NCBI GenBank assembly: GCA_963765935.1
Contig: CAVXXX010000003.1
Location: forward strand, 124,001 to 188,000
Reading direction: 5' to 3'
Length of the DNA stretch: 64,000 bases
Source: JAMXLG01 sp963765935
Lineage (GTDB): Bacteria; Vulcanimicrobiota; Vulcanimicrobiia; Vulcanimicrobiales; Vulcanimicrobiaceae
This document shows, in pieces, positions 7,501 through 15,191 of this stretch. A program made the position numbers and the translations under genes. A model generated the notes under the pieces. That model made no database searches. It was not told where the DNA came from and saw only the letters and a program-made list of their open reading frames with translations. The number at the start of each line of letters is the position of its first letter. Position 1 is the first letter of the stretch.

Positions 7501-8407
7501 TATCCAGGACGCGGAAGCCCTGGTTGTACCCGCTGATGCCAGCGTAATAGCTGAAGCGACGATCCGGCGTAGCGCCGCCCGCTTCAACTTTCGCTTGATG
7601 GTAGAACGACGGCGTTCCGATGCCGCCCGAGAGGTCAAAGTAGCCCGGATACGTTCCGGTCTTGAAGACCTGGTTGATGAAGCCCGACGTACCGGCCGAT
7701 GCCGACGACGCGGGACCACCACCGGTGTAGACCTGCAGTTCTTGCAGACCGAGGTTTGATTCGGTCGACGAGTTGTAGTTGTCGAACGCGCGGTTGACGG
7801 GGATACCGTCATACTCAAAACCGGTGAAGAATGACTGCGAACCGCGAACGTACGTCGCTTGGTTCCAGCCCATACCACCGGTCGGAACCGTCACGCCGGG
7901 GACCGACGAGATGGCCGAGTAAGCGCTGTTGAGGTTGCCGCCACCGCCGAGCGTGCTCGCGGTGGAGATGGCTTGCGAATTGACGCTGTAGATGTCGGAT
8001 CCGACGCCGGACTTCACGAGGTTGCCGGCCGAAGTAGCCGACACTTTCGCAATGGTCTTGAGCGCCTTCTGCATACGGAAGGACAGCGTCAGTTGGTTGT
8101 CTGCGAAGACGGTTACGCCCGCATAAGAAAGCGGATTGTAGCCGTCCTTCTCGATCGACACCGTATACGTATCCGGTGCGAGGGAGAGGAAGTTGAAACG
8201 TCCCGAGGCGTCGGTTGTGGCCGAACCGGACTGCGATGCGGAGACGACCTTAACGGCCGCACCGGAAATCGGAGCCCCAGCCTCGTCGGTGACTTGGCCC
8301 GTGACACCGCCCGTCGTACCTGCCAGTGCCCATGTTCCCTGGAACAGGAAGGCGACGAGAAGCGTCACTGCCACAGCCACCCGACGTAGGGTTGGCTTGT
8401 TATTCAA
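4580..8407 (-). CDS. TonB-dependent receptor-like outer-membrane protein with carboxypeptidase-regulatory domain
   Basis: The chosen TTG at 8407 has GAGGG seven bases upstream and gives about 1275 residues. A signal peptide (RRVAVAVTLLVAFLFQGTWALA) precedes a CarboxypepD_reg Ig-like domain (about 30-115: GQVTDEAGAPISGAAVKV to VEKDGYNPL-like end), then a plug-like region with LQELQVYTGGGPASSASAG, and a long Asn/Gly/Tyr-rich beta-barrel ending in the aromatic strand FNVYFQLTVKM. Such proteins import large substrates across the outer membrane using TonB energy. No TonB, ExbB or ExbD gene is present in the window and no clear TonB box is seen. The substrate cannot be predicted. It is monocistronic, flanked by terminators or long gaps. 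Confidence 0.88.
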   Translation of the reverse strand: MNNKPTLRRVAVAVTLLVAFLFQGTWALAGTTGGVTGQVTDEAGAPISGAAVKVVSASQSGSATTDASGRFNFLSLAPDTYTVSIEKDGYNPLSYAGVTVFADNQLTLSFRMQKALKTIAKVSATSAGNLVKSGVGSDIYSVNSQAISTASTLGGGGNLNSAYSAISSVPGVTVPTGGMGWNQATYVRGSQSFFTGFEYDGIPVNRAFDNYNSSTESNLGLQELQVYTGGGPASSASAGTSGFINQVFKTGTYPGYFDLSGGIGTPSFYHQAKVEAGGATPDRRFSYYAGISGYNQGFRVLDNSNGASLNTTPTGIYTGQSLAASPFILNSIPAMQAECSPGTANDPNPLASSATGWYGADLGSLAGASGSCYIPYSGLYGNLAQIADRENVVNFHFRIPQKNGTSDDVQLLGSTSMMNSQYYTSANDAGGLATYSLGIFGTPYCNPSTSVTPSGAACSPSPNSNYPAYVDATVFNAPFGTPIAGLKTSQYYQPDSGNNRQANAPLPADLRDGIFNDTGIVKLQYTHQFSSNAFARIFGYTFFSDWTQSGANSALDCYVTGIGPCYSGVAANYDLITHTGGGQLELVDQITSQHLLQLTANFTTANVVRFNNTGFTTGASPVGLISQSNGVFSCYDTTGAAVPCSKATQSNAAAIAANGVPGVPAGSAAAAAGAQWVTLWDGNSRGSYNTVKPQFAFISLSDQWRPSDRWLFNAQLRYEDYRYGLVTNPGEATDFYAQIVKNDVCQNSSGTVLTKPLPPGVPPPAPVIYTPTCPAGYSHPAFSPNSPGSYDIRDISPRISATYTQSPDTVWRASIGRFTEPPISASVQYLNNSGNNLSVWNATLPLGFNTPFHPIPAMSATQADLSLERHIHGTDMSFKLSPFYNYTVGYQEQSFIGPNFVTQAPVGNFRSMGAEFAFTKGDFAKDGLSTQLSATYTKAQVQYTNWFGANQISTTNGAIAQYNALTKGGGGSPYYCAGGADAAGNASPGVSTPNCGAFGGNPITNPYYNSSPQGYLDPQGWYAPGDTGLSPTNNVATTYYDSPWNFTWLLNYRKQKLATTFSMQVVQGSSYGGPMDTYGFDPRTCGANSSMATRPNPAYDPTLGNVPGNTPTIAVTPITAVSPNTDPFKCDVLTSVGTFSTAAGQLFIPNPQTGSFAAPGQFRNPWLMTGNLAFTYDISPRLSANVTLANIFHTCFGGTKAAWTTANPPGGNICGYEQNGYYNSNFYNGTSPNDTAANGVSVPTFQSQSYAPRSFSDASAIPQPFNVYFQLTVKM

Positions 8408-8544
8408 TTGATAGCCCTCAGATTGAATAGAGTGACATACATACACACGTGAAAGTGCCGAGGGCCGCGCCAGGCGTCTCTCAGCAACTTCTCATGTGAC
8501 GTGCTTCGCGAATTCTCCCGACAAAGGTCGGTTCCTTTATAGGA

Positions 8545-8584
8545 GCTTAAAAAATAGGAGGCCGCTTGGACTAGCGGCCCCTCC
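8545..8584 (-). terminator. Intrinsic terminator of sucCD
   Basis: On the minus strand a GC-rich stem (8573-8584 pairing with 8557-8566) is followed by TATTTTTTAAG. It is about 50 bases past the sucD stop. The rest of the 8408-8631 gap holds the upstream region of the receptor gene; no promoter stands out. Confidence 0.8.
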
Positions 8585-8631
8585 GGTTTTCTACCTTCTC
8601 GTGAAGGAAGCGATATAGACTGATATCTTTT

Positions 8632-9513
8632 TTAGGCCGGGACGGCCGCCATGCGGTCTGCCAGCAATTTTGGAATGTCCGAGGGACGCTCGGCGACCGG
8701 GACATCCGCTGCCTGGAAGGCCCGGATCTTACTCTCCGGCGTCCCGAACCCGCCGGATATAATTGCGCCGGCATGGCCGAGCGATTTTCCGGGCGGCGCA
8801 TTGCGTCCGCCGATGAAGGCGACAATGGGCACGTTCGCAAGATGCTCTTTGATGAACGCGGCGGCGTCTTCTTCATCGGAGCCGCCGATCTCGCCGCAAA
8901 CCACAATCGCTTTGGTTTGCGGATCGTTCTTGAACTCACGTAAGCAATCGACGAACGTCGTGCCGATGATCGGATCGCCGCCGATGCCGACGCAGGTGGA
9001 CTGTCCGAATCCCGCACGCGTCAGTCCGTCGACGACTTCGTACGTCAAGGTTCCCGAGCGAGAGATCAATCCGACGTTGCCTTCTTTAAAGACGTGACCC
9101 GGCATGATACCGATCGACGACTTGCCGGGTGAAATCAATCCCGGGCAGTTGGGACCAATGATGCGCATGCCCGGCGTCGCACCTACGACGCGCAGCATAT
9201 CGTGCACCGGAACGCCTTCGGTGATGCATACCGAGAAGCGCACCCCGGCTTCGTAGGCTTCGAAGAGCGCATCCGCTGCGCCGGCCGGCGGAACGAAGAT
9301 GCATTGATGCGTCGCGCCCGTCGCGGCGAGGCATTCTTCGATCGTATTAAAGACGGGCAAGCCGTGTTCGGTTTTCTGTCCGCCTTTGCCCGGCGTCACG
9401 CCGCCGACAATATTCGTGCCGTACGCGAGCATGCGACCGGTGTGATACGAACCTTCGGCGCCGGTGATCCCTTGCACGAAGACTTTGCTGTTCTTATCGA
9501 GATAAATAGACAT
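8632..9513 (-). CDS. sucD: Succinate-CoA ligase (ADP/GDP-forming) subunit alpha
   Basis: This 293-residue protein is a standard SucD. The CoA-binding Rossmann region begins VFVQGITGAEGSYHTGRMLAYGT. The central segment is IGPNCPGLISPGKSSIGIMPG, and the phosphohistidine is His247 in KSLGHAGAI. With SucC it converts succinyl-CoA, phosphate and NDP to succinate, CoA and NTP in the citric acid cycle, in the cytoplasm. Its start overlaps the sucC stop by one base, so the two are translationally coupled. Length is normal. Confidence 0.97.
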   Translation of the reverse strand: MSIYLDKNSKVFVQGITGAEGSYHTGRMLAYGTNIVGGVTPGKGGQKTEHGLPVFNTIEECLAATGATHQCIFVPPAGAADALFEAYEAGVRFSVCITEGVPVHDMLRVVGATPGMRIIGPNCPGLISPGKSSIGIMPGHVFKEGNVGLISRSGTLTYEVVDGLTRAGFGQSTCVGIGGDPIIGTTFVDCLREFKNDPQTKAIVVCGEIGGSDEEDAAAFIKEHLANVPIVAFIGGRNAPPGKSLGHAGAIISGGFGTPESKIRAFQAADVPVAERPSDIPKLLADRMAAVPA

Positions 9514-10679
9514 TACTTTGCTGCCAACTCCACCGCACGCTGTGCGCCCTCATCCATCGTTTCAACCGGCGTCATGCCTGCCGCCGCCAAAATACGGCGG
9601 CCTTCTTCTTCGTTCGTACCCGTCAAGCGAATCACGAGCGGGATCTTCCGCGACTTCGTCGTGTTCATCGCTTCGACGATGCCCTTCGCAACTTCGTCGC
9701 CGCGCGTGATGCCGCCGAAGATATTGACAAAGAACACCTTCGCGCCCGTGTGATTGACGACGAGCTCGTAGCACTTGCGCACGCGTTCGGCATTTGCGCC
9801 GCCGCCGACGTCGAGGAAGTTCGCGATCTCGCCGCCCGCGTTTTTCACTGCATCCATCGTGCCCATTGCGAGACCCGCACCGTTGGCCATCGTGCCGACC
9901 GTACCGCCGAAACGACGGAAGTTCCGGATGCCGAGACCCGCTTCGGTTGCGAGCGTCTCATCTTCATCGAGCGGCAGTACTTGTTGCCACTCCCTGAATT
10001 CCGGATGACGAAAGAGCGCATCGTCGTCGATCTCGACTTTCGCGTCGGCTGCAATCACGCGGCCGTCTTTGGTCAGCACGAGCGGATTGATTTCGACGAG
10101 CTTCGCACCGTACTTAAAAAACAGATCGTACATGCCGCCGACAATCGCCGGATAGTGTTTGCGATAACCGGTATCGAGATCGGTCTTGAACGCCAGGTCG
10201 CGTCCGATGAACGGTGAGTAGCCGATCGCCGTGTCAACGAAAAACGTTGCAAACGATTCGGGGTGCTTCTCGTGCACTTCTTCCACGTCCATGCCGCCGA
10301 ACTTCGTTACGATGACGGCAGGCTTTTTCGTCGTGCGATCGACGCTGATCGCCGTGTAGGCTTCCAATCCTACGTCGAGCGTTTCTTCAACAAGGACCGA
10401 GTGAATCGGTTCGCCGTTGGGATTCTGACGATTCGGAGGCATCGGCGTCGCCATGATCTCTTGCGCGACTTTTCGTCCTTCTTCCGGCGTCGACGCAAAT
10501 TTGATTTTGCCCGCCTTGCCGCGCCCTCCCATGAGGACTTGCGCCTTCACGACCCATTTACCGGGATTCTTTTCAATGAAGGCGGCCACTTCATCGGGCG
10601 TATTACAATGCTGCGACCGGGGCACGGGAATCCCGCACCGGCGGAAGAGTTCCTTCCCCTGATACTCCATGAGATTCAT
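9513..10679 (-). CDS. sucC: Succinate-CoA ligase subunit beta
   Basis: This 388-residue protein matches SucC: the N-terminal MNLMEYQGKELFRRCGIPVP, the ATP-grasp lysine-containing segment VVKAQVLMGGRGKAGKIKF, and the C-terminal FVNIFGGITRGDEVAKGI with the family ending ILAAAGM. It binds the nucleotide and partners with SucD in the citric acid cycle. Two in-frame ATGs (codons 1 and 4) are possible; an AGGAG lies about 20 bases upstream of the first. The sucCD pair forms a two-gene operon ending in the terminator near 8560. Confidence 0.97.
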   Translation of the reverse strand: MNLMEYQGKELFRRCGIPVPRSQHCNTPDEVAAFIEKNPGKWVVKAQVLMGGRGKAGKIKFASTPEEGRKVAQEIMATPMPPNRQNPNGEPIHSVLVEETLDVGLEAYTAISVDRTTKKPAVIVTKFGGMDVEEVHEKHPESFATFFVDTAIGYSPFIGRDLAFKTDLDTGYRKHYPAIVGGMYDLFFKYGAKLVEINPLVLTKDGRVIAADAKVEIDDDALFRHPEFREWQQVLPLDEDETLATEAGLGIRNFRRFGGTVGTMANGAGLAMGTMDAVKNAGGEIANFLDVGGGANAERVRKCYELVVNHTGAKVFFVNIFGGITRGDEVAKGIVEAMNTTKSRKIPLVIRLTGTNEEEGRRILAAAGMTPVETMDEGAQRAVELAAK

Positions 10680-10726
10680 GGCGTTGTCTTGTTGTTCTCC
10701 TATTCACGCGTGATAAACCCCACGAC

Positions 10727-10798
10727 GGGGCGTCTCGATGGTGTCGACCGTGGGTCTGTCACTCCGCACGGCCGTGGGTTCGATTCCCACACGCTCCA
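10727..10798 (+). tRNA. tRNA-Asp(GTC)-like locus with non-canonical fold
   Basis: The acceptor arms GGGGCGT (10727-10733) and ACGCTCC (10791-10797) pair over 7 bp with one G-T. The T-arm GTGGG-TTCGATT-CCCAC (10774-10790) is perfect, and the anticodon loop CTGTCAC (10756-10762) is that of bacterial tRNA-Asp. The rest is odd: the D-like hairpin is TCGA/TCGA with a 5-base loop, the anticodon stem needs a bulged G at 10766 and has a T-T mismatch next to the loop, and no CCA is encoded. At 72 bases it is short. It could be a decayed tRNA, a recombination remnant, or a real tRNA-Asp distorted by sequence errors. Confidence 0.42.
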
Positions 10799-10872
10799 AC
10801 CCGGGTGGCTTGCCCAACCGTGGTAAGATGTTGATGGTGCGGGGTGACAGGCCTGACATCGACATCAAAATA

Positions 10873-10910
10873 GGCGGGCCGCTCGGAAGAGCGGGCCGCC
10901 TTTGTCTTTT
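10873..10910. terminator. Bidirectional intrinsic terminator
   Basis: GGCGGGCCGCTC and GAGCGGGCCGCC pair over 12 positions with one mismatch around a GGAA loop. TTTGTCTTTT follows on the plus strand and TATTTTG on the minus strand. It would end the acyl-CoA dehydrogenase operon and any transcript from the tRNA-like locus. Confidence 0.8.
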
Positions 10911-12072
10911 AGTCCAACTTTCCAAGCAACGATCGTGCGATGATGATCTGCTGAATCTCTGACGTGCCTTCGTAGATTTCGGTGATCTTTGCGTCGCGGT
11001 AGAATCGCTCGATGGGAAATTCGGTGGTGTACCCGTAGCCACCGTGGATTTGCAGCGCTTCGGCTGCGTGTTTCCGCGCCGCGGTGGACGCGAAAAGTTT
11101 TGCTTTGCTTGCTTCGATGACGAACGGTTTGCCGGTGTCGGCCAGTGCAGCTGCGCGGTATACGAGCAGGCGCGCGGCGTCGAGATCCACCGCCATCTGC
11201 GCGATCTTGAACGAGACGCCTTCAAAAGCACCGATCGCACGGCCAAAAGCCACACGATCTTTAGCGAATGCAACCGACTGATCGAGACACCCGGCAAGAA
11301 TGCCCGTTGCTTGTGCAGCGATGCCGATGCGTCCGCTTGCGAGCGCGGTCATTGCGTTGCCGAAACCGTCACCTTCATTGCCGAGCAGTGCGTCGTCGCC
11401 GACGTGAACGTCATCGAACGCAAGATCGACCGTGTTGCTCGTATGAATCCCGAGTTTCTCCGTCACTTTCTCCACCGTAACGCCCTTTGCGGTGCCGGGA
11501 ACGAGGAACGCGCTGACGCCTTTCGCACCGCTGCCGCCTGTCCGGAACATGCCCATCGTCACCCCGGCGAAGCTGCCGTTGGTGCACCATTGCTTGCGTC
11601 CGTTGAGCGAGTAGCCGCCGTCGATTTTCTTCGCCGTGGCGCGCAATGCGGCGGCGTCCGAACCGCAATCCGGTTCGGTGAGCGCGAACGCGGCGATATG
11701 ATCGCCGGATGCCATGCGCGGAAGCCAATATTCTTTGAGCGCGTCGCTTCCGAGTTTGATGATTGCGGCGCAGATCATCGAGTGCACGGAAACGGTGACG
11801 GCCGTGCCTGCATCGATACGGGCGAGTTCTTCAATCGCGAGCGCGTATGACATGTAGTCCGCGCCGACGCCACCATACGATTCCGGCACGATGATGCCCA
11901 TGATGCCGGCGTTATTGAGTTTTGTGTAGAGATCGCGCGGGAACGTGTGATCGCGATCCCATTGCGCGATATTCGGTGCGATTTCTCGCTGGGCGATTTC
12001 GGCGGCGAGCGCGGCGATCTGCCGCTGCTCGCTGGTCAGGTCGAATTGGGCGCGCGTCGTTGAATCAATCAT
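10909..12072 (-). CDS. Acyl-CoA dehydrogenase
   Basis: This 387-residue flavoenzyme is of the short-chain/butyryl-CoA dehydrogenase type. It has the FAD-contact motifs FALTEPDCGSDAAAL (about 130-145) and WCTNGSFAG, the C-terminal IHGGYGYTTEFPIERFYRD, and the catalytic base Glu in YEGTSEIQ (about 366-373). It oxidises acyl-CoA to enoyl-CoA, passing electrons to an electron-transfer flavoprotein not encoded here. Its start overlaps the stop of the upstream dehydrogenase gene by 4 bases, so it is the last gene of a thiolase - dehydrogenase - acyl-CoA dehydrogenase operon. Exact chain-length preference cannot be read from sequence. Confidence 0.95.
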   Translation of the reverse strand: MIDSTTRAQFDLTSEQRQIAALAAEIAQREIAPNIAQWDRDHTFPRDLYTKLNNAGIMGIIVPESYGGVGADYMSYALAIEELARIDAGTAVTVSVHSMICAAIIKLGSDALKEYWLPRMASGDHIAAFALTEPDCGSDAAALRATAKKIDGGYSLNGRKQWCTNGSFAGVTMGMFRTGGSGAKGVSAFLVPGTAKGVTVEKVTEKLGIHTSNTVDLAFDDVHVGDDALLGNEGDGFGNAMTALASGRIGIAAQATGILAGCLDQSVAFAKDRVAFGRAIGAFEGVSFKIAQMAVDLDAARLLVYRAAALADTGKPFVIEASKAKLFASTAARKHAAEALQIHGGYGYTTEFPIERFYRDAKITEIYEGTSEIQQIIIARSLLGKLD

Positions 12073-12908
12073 GCGTACGTGTAGAAACCCCGTCCGCTCT
12101 TACGTCCAAGCCAGCCGGCTGCGACGTATTGTTTGAGCAGCGGACACGGACGGTATTTGGAGTCTGCGAACCCATCGTAGAGCACGTCCATGATCGCAAG
12201 GCACGTATCGAGACCGATGAAGTCCGCGAGCGTTAACGGCCCCATCGGATGGTTCATGCCCAGCTTCATCACCGTGTCGATCGCTTCGACGGAGCCGACG
12301 CCTTCGTACAACGCGTAAATCGCTTCGTTGATCATCGGCATCAGCACGCGGTTCGAAACGAAGCCAGGGAAGTCGCGAACTTCGACCGGCGTCTTGCCCA
12401 TCTGCTTCGCGAGTGATTCCGTGAAATCGTACGTTTCTTGAGCGGTCGCGATGCCGCGAATGATCTCGACGAGTTGCATCACCGGCACGGGATTCATGAA
12501 ATGCATCCCGATGACACGCTCGCCGCGCTTCGTCGCGCCGCCGAGCAGTGTGATGGAGATCGACGACGTGTTGCTTGCAAGGATCGTCTTCTCCGGCGTG
12601 CCGGCATCGAGCATCCGGAAGAGTTCGAGCTTCGTTTCGAGCTGCTCCGTCGCAGCTTCGATGCAGATGTCGACGTCGAGCTTTTCCAACGCCGGATGGG
12701 GATGAATGCGCGCGAGAATCGCGTCGCGCTCGCTTGCGTCGAGTTTGCCCTTCTCGACGGAACGGTTGAGATTCTTACCGATAACGCCGAGACCGCGCTC
12801 GATGTATTCTTGAGCGCGGTCGTTGAGAAGAACGTCGTGTCCGCTCTGGGCGGCCACTTGCGCGATGCCGGACCCCATCTGCCCGGCACCGATCACCGCA
12901 ATTTTCAC
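12069..12908 (-). CDS. 3-hydroxybutyryl-CoA (3-hydroxyacyl-CoA) dehydrogenase
   Basis: Starting at the GTG at 12908, whose G is the last base of the thiolase TAG stop, gives 279 residues, the usual size of the short stand-alone enzyme. The NAD-binding motif IAVIGAGQMGSGIAQ opens the protein. The catalytic histidine lies in GMHFMNPVPVMQLVEI (about 138-152), and NRVLMPMINEA begins the C-terminal dimer domain. It interconverts 3-hydroxyacyl-CoA and 3-oxoacyl-CoA. Codons further upstream lie within the thiolase gene and lack a better ribosome-binding site. The three-gene operon could serve butyrate-type metabolism, amino-acid breakdown or beta-oxidation. Confidence 0.95.
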   Translation of the reverse strand: MKIAVIGAGQMGSGIAQVAAQSGHDVLLNDRAQEYIERGLGVIGKNLNRSVEKGKLDASERDAILARIHPHPALEKLDVDICIEAATEQLETKLELFRMLDAGTPEKTILASNTSSISITLLGGATKRGERVIGMHFMNPVPVMQLVEIIRGIATAQETYDFTESLAKQMGKTPVEVRDFPGFVSNRVLMPMINEAIYALYEGVGSVEAIDTVMKLGMNHPMGPLTLADFIGLDTCLAIMDVLYDGFADSKYRPCPLLKQYVAAGWLGRKSGRGFYTYA

Positions 12909-14251
12909 TAGCCGACTTTCACCAACAGCGCATCCCCTTGACCGCCGCCGGAGCAAATCGACGCGATGCCGTAGCCGCCGCCGCGCTTACGCAGCTGGTT
13001 GATGAGCGTGCCGACGATTCGCGCACCCGACGCACCGATCGGATGACCCATCGCGACCGCGCCGCCATATTTATTGATGTTTTCTTCGCCGATGCCGAGA
13101 TTGCGCGCCGATGTGATCGCGACTGCGGAAAACGCTTCGTTGATCTCCCATACCGCAATGTCGTTGGTCGAGAGACCGTGCTTATCGAGCAGCTTCTGCG
13201 CGGCCATCGCGGGCGTCATGCAGATGTACGGCGAGTCCCAACCGACCGTTGCATGACCGAGCACCGTCGCGAGCGTCTCATAGCCATGTTCTTTCGCGTA
13301 CTGCGCGTCGGCCATGACGAGCGCGGCTGCGCCGTCGTTCACGCCCGGCGCATTGGCAGCCGTGATCGTGCCGCCGGATTCGAGCGGCTTCAATTTCGCC
13401 ATCGCCTCGAGGCTCGCATCGGTGCGCACCGCTTCGTCGCGATCGACGAGCGTGTACGGCGCCTCGCCGGTAACGAACGGGGCCCATTTTGCGTAGTCGA
13501 AGGTGAATTGTTCGGATGGCGTGTGATCCCACACGTTGCTCGTACCGCGGCCCGCCATGGCAGGAACGCGCGCTTTTGCAAGTTGCGGCAATTCATCGAG
13601 CACGACTTTACCCTTGGCCTTGGTCGCAACTTTCACCGGAACGATTTCATCGGCGAAGTTGCCGGCCTCGTGTGTTGCGTACGCGCGACGGTGGCTTTCG
13701 TACGCAAAGGCATCTTGCTCTTCGCGGCTCATCCCGAATTCGTTTGCAACGATGCTGCCTTGCGTCGACATCGTCATCGGGAAGTACGCATCCCAGAGTC
13801 CATCGTTGATCATCGCGTCGACGACCTTGCCGTCACCGAAGCGATACCCGAAGCGTGCATCTTTGAGCAGATACGGCGCGTTCGACATCGATTCCATACC
13901 GCCGGCGGCGACGACCGAGTTTGCGCCCGCCTCGATCAAACGCATTGCGTTTGCAACCGAGAGCAATCCCGAGGCGCAGACTTTGTTCACGGTTTCCGCC
14001 GTCGTCGTTTTCGCGAGCCCCGTTTTAAAGAGCACTTGCCGCGCCGGATTCTGACCGACTCCCGCTTGCAGCACTTCACCGAAAATCAAATGCTCGATTT
14101 CGGAAGGATCGATTCCGGCGCGACGAAGCGCACCGATGAGCGCAACGGCGCCGAGCGTCGTTGCATCGAGCGAGGAGAGCGCGCCACCGAGTTTTCCGAA
14201 CGGCGTCCGGGCGGTGGAAAGAACAACGGCATTGGAACTCATGGAACTCAT
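12908..14251 (-). CDS. Acetyl-CoA C-acetyltransferase (thiolase) with extended loop
   Basis: This thiolase has all three active-site elements: Cys in NKVCASGLLSV (about 90), His in GHPIGASGAR (about 400) and Cys in CSGGGQGDA near the C-terminus. It condenses two acetyl-CoA or cleaves 3-oxoacyl-CoA. At 447 residues it is about 50 longer than common thiolases. The surplus falls at about 215-265, between the PVKVATKAKGKVV strand and TDASLEAMAKLKPL, a segment rich in aromatic and charged residues. An ATG pair (codons 1 and 4) offers two starts. It is first in the operon with the hydroxyacyl- and acyl-CoA dehydrogenases. Confidence 0.93.
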   Translation of the reverse strand: MSSMSSNAVVLSTARTPFGKLGGALSSLDATTLGAVALIGALRRAGIDPSEIEHLIFGEVLQAGVGQNPARQVLFKTGLAKTTTAETVNKVCASGLLSVANAMRLIEAGANSVVAAGGMESMSNAPYLLKDARFGYRFGDGKVVDAMINDGLWDAYFPMTMSTQGSIVANEFGMSREEQDAFAYESHRRAYATHEAGNFADEIVPVKVATKAKGKVVLDELPQLAKARVPAMAGRGTSNVWDHTPSEQFTFDYAKWAPFVTGEAPYTLVDRDEAVRTDASLEAMAKLKPLESGGTITAANAPGVNDGAAALVMADAQYAKEHGYETLATVLGHATVGWDSPYICMTPAMAAQKLLDKHGLSTNDIAVWEINEAFSAVAITSARNLGIGEENINKYGGAVAMGHPIGASGARIVGTLINQLRKRGGGYGIASICSGGGQGDALLVKVG

Positions 14252-14302
14252 AACCCGCCCCGGCTTCGGGACGGCTTCAGCCTTTACTTCCTTACTTTAG
14301 TC

Positions 14303-15187
14303 TCAAAGCGTGTCGGGGCGGCAGATAATGATCCCGCCCGGATCGCAGTGCTCGGTCTCTAACTGCACGGTGACGTGGCCGATCCCGTAGCGCTCCGCAA
14401 GCAGCAAGCGCAGGCGATGCAGCACCTGCGGTCCTTGCTGGAGTCGAGGCTCGTCGAGAAGCACGTGGGCGGATAAAGCATGCGAGCTTGTGCCAAGCGT
14501 CCAGATGTGCAAATCATGGACAGCGGTGATGCCCGGAACGCCGAGCAGATCGCGCTCCACTTCGCCGGCATCTACACCGGGCGGTGTACCTTCGAGCAGT
14601 ACGTCGGATGCGTCTTTGAGTACGCGAAAGACGCCGACGATAATGATTGCTGCAACAAAGAGCGAGAGCAGCGGATCGATCCATGCATCGTGCGTGATGA
14701 TGATGAACGCGCCGCCGACGATCACCGCGAATGCGCCGAGCGCATCACCGAATACGTGAAAGAGCGCGGCACGGATGTTGAGGTTCTCGCTGTGGTCGTG
14801 CGCGAGCGTGACGCCGATTGTCACGTTGACGACGAAACCGATCGCCGCTACCGCGGTCATCAGCGTTCCCTGCGGTTCGATCGGTGAACCGAAGCGGCGG
14901 ATCGCTTCATACATGAGGAAGAGCGTTGCACCAAAGAGCAACGCACCGTTGAAGAGCGCCCCGAGCACTTCAACGCGTCCGTAGCCGAACGTCTTTCTGC
15001 GGTTCGCCCGGCGCGTTGCGCCGATCGCGGCAATCAATGCAACCGCGAGCGCGAAGACATCGATGCAAACATGAACCGCATCGGTGAGAAGCGCGATACT
15101 GCGCGATGTTGCGCCACCCCAAAATTCGAGCGCCGCAACCGCGGCGGCAAGGATTAGCGCAAGACGGAGCCGGCGGCGCGACGACAT
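14303..15187 (-). CDS. Cation diffusion facilitator (zinc/cobalt/cadmium efflux) transporter
   Basis: This 294-residue protein has the CDF layout: six membrane helices and a cytoplasmic C-terminal domain. The metal site is visible as DAVHVCID in helix 2 and HVFGDALG in helix 5 (H-x-x-x-D). The C-terminal domain contains VPGITAVHDLHIWTLG, typical of ZitB/CzcD proteins. It exports divalent metal by proton antiport across the inner membrane. The histidine-rich loop seen in some relatives is short here. It follows the ICMT-like gene by 4 bases on the same strand, so it is probably the last gene of the gmd-rmd transcript or a read-through. Confidence 0.93.
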   Translation of the reverse strand: MSSRRRLRLALILAAAVAALEFWGGATSRSIALLTDAVHVCIDVFALAVALIAAIGATRRANRRKTFGYGRVEVLGALFNGALLFGATLFLMYEAIRRFGSPIEPQGTLMTAVAAIGFVVNVTIGVTLAHDHSENLNIRAALFHVFGDALGAFAVIVGGAFIIITHDAWIDPLLSLFVAAIIIVGVFRVLKDASDVLLEGTPPGVDAGEVERDLLGVPGITAVHDLHIWTLGTSSHALSAHVLLDEPRLQQGPQVLHRLRLLLAERYGIGHVTVQLETEHCDPGGIIICRPDTL

Positions 15188-15191
15188 TGCC

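Noticed and set aside
10704..11297. Minus-strand frame containing a RVGIEPT-like stretch across the tRNA-like locus
   Set aside because: This peptide is the familiar spurious translation of an antisense tRNA T-arm; the frame also overlaps the acyl-CoA dehydrogenase gene.
12938..14362. Plus-strand frame of 474 codons opposite the thiolase
   Set aside because: Composition is that of an antisense shadow; the minus-strand thiolase has all active-site motifs.
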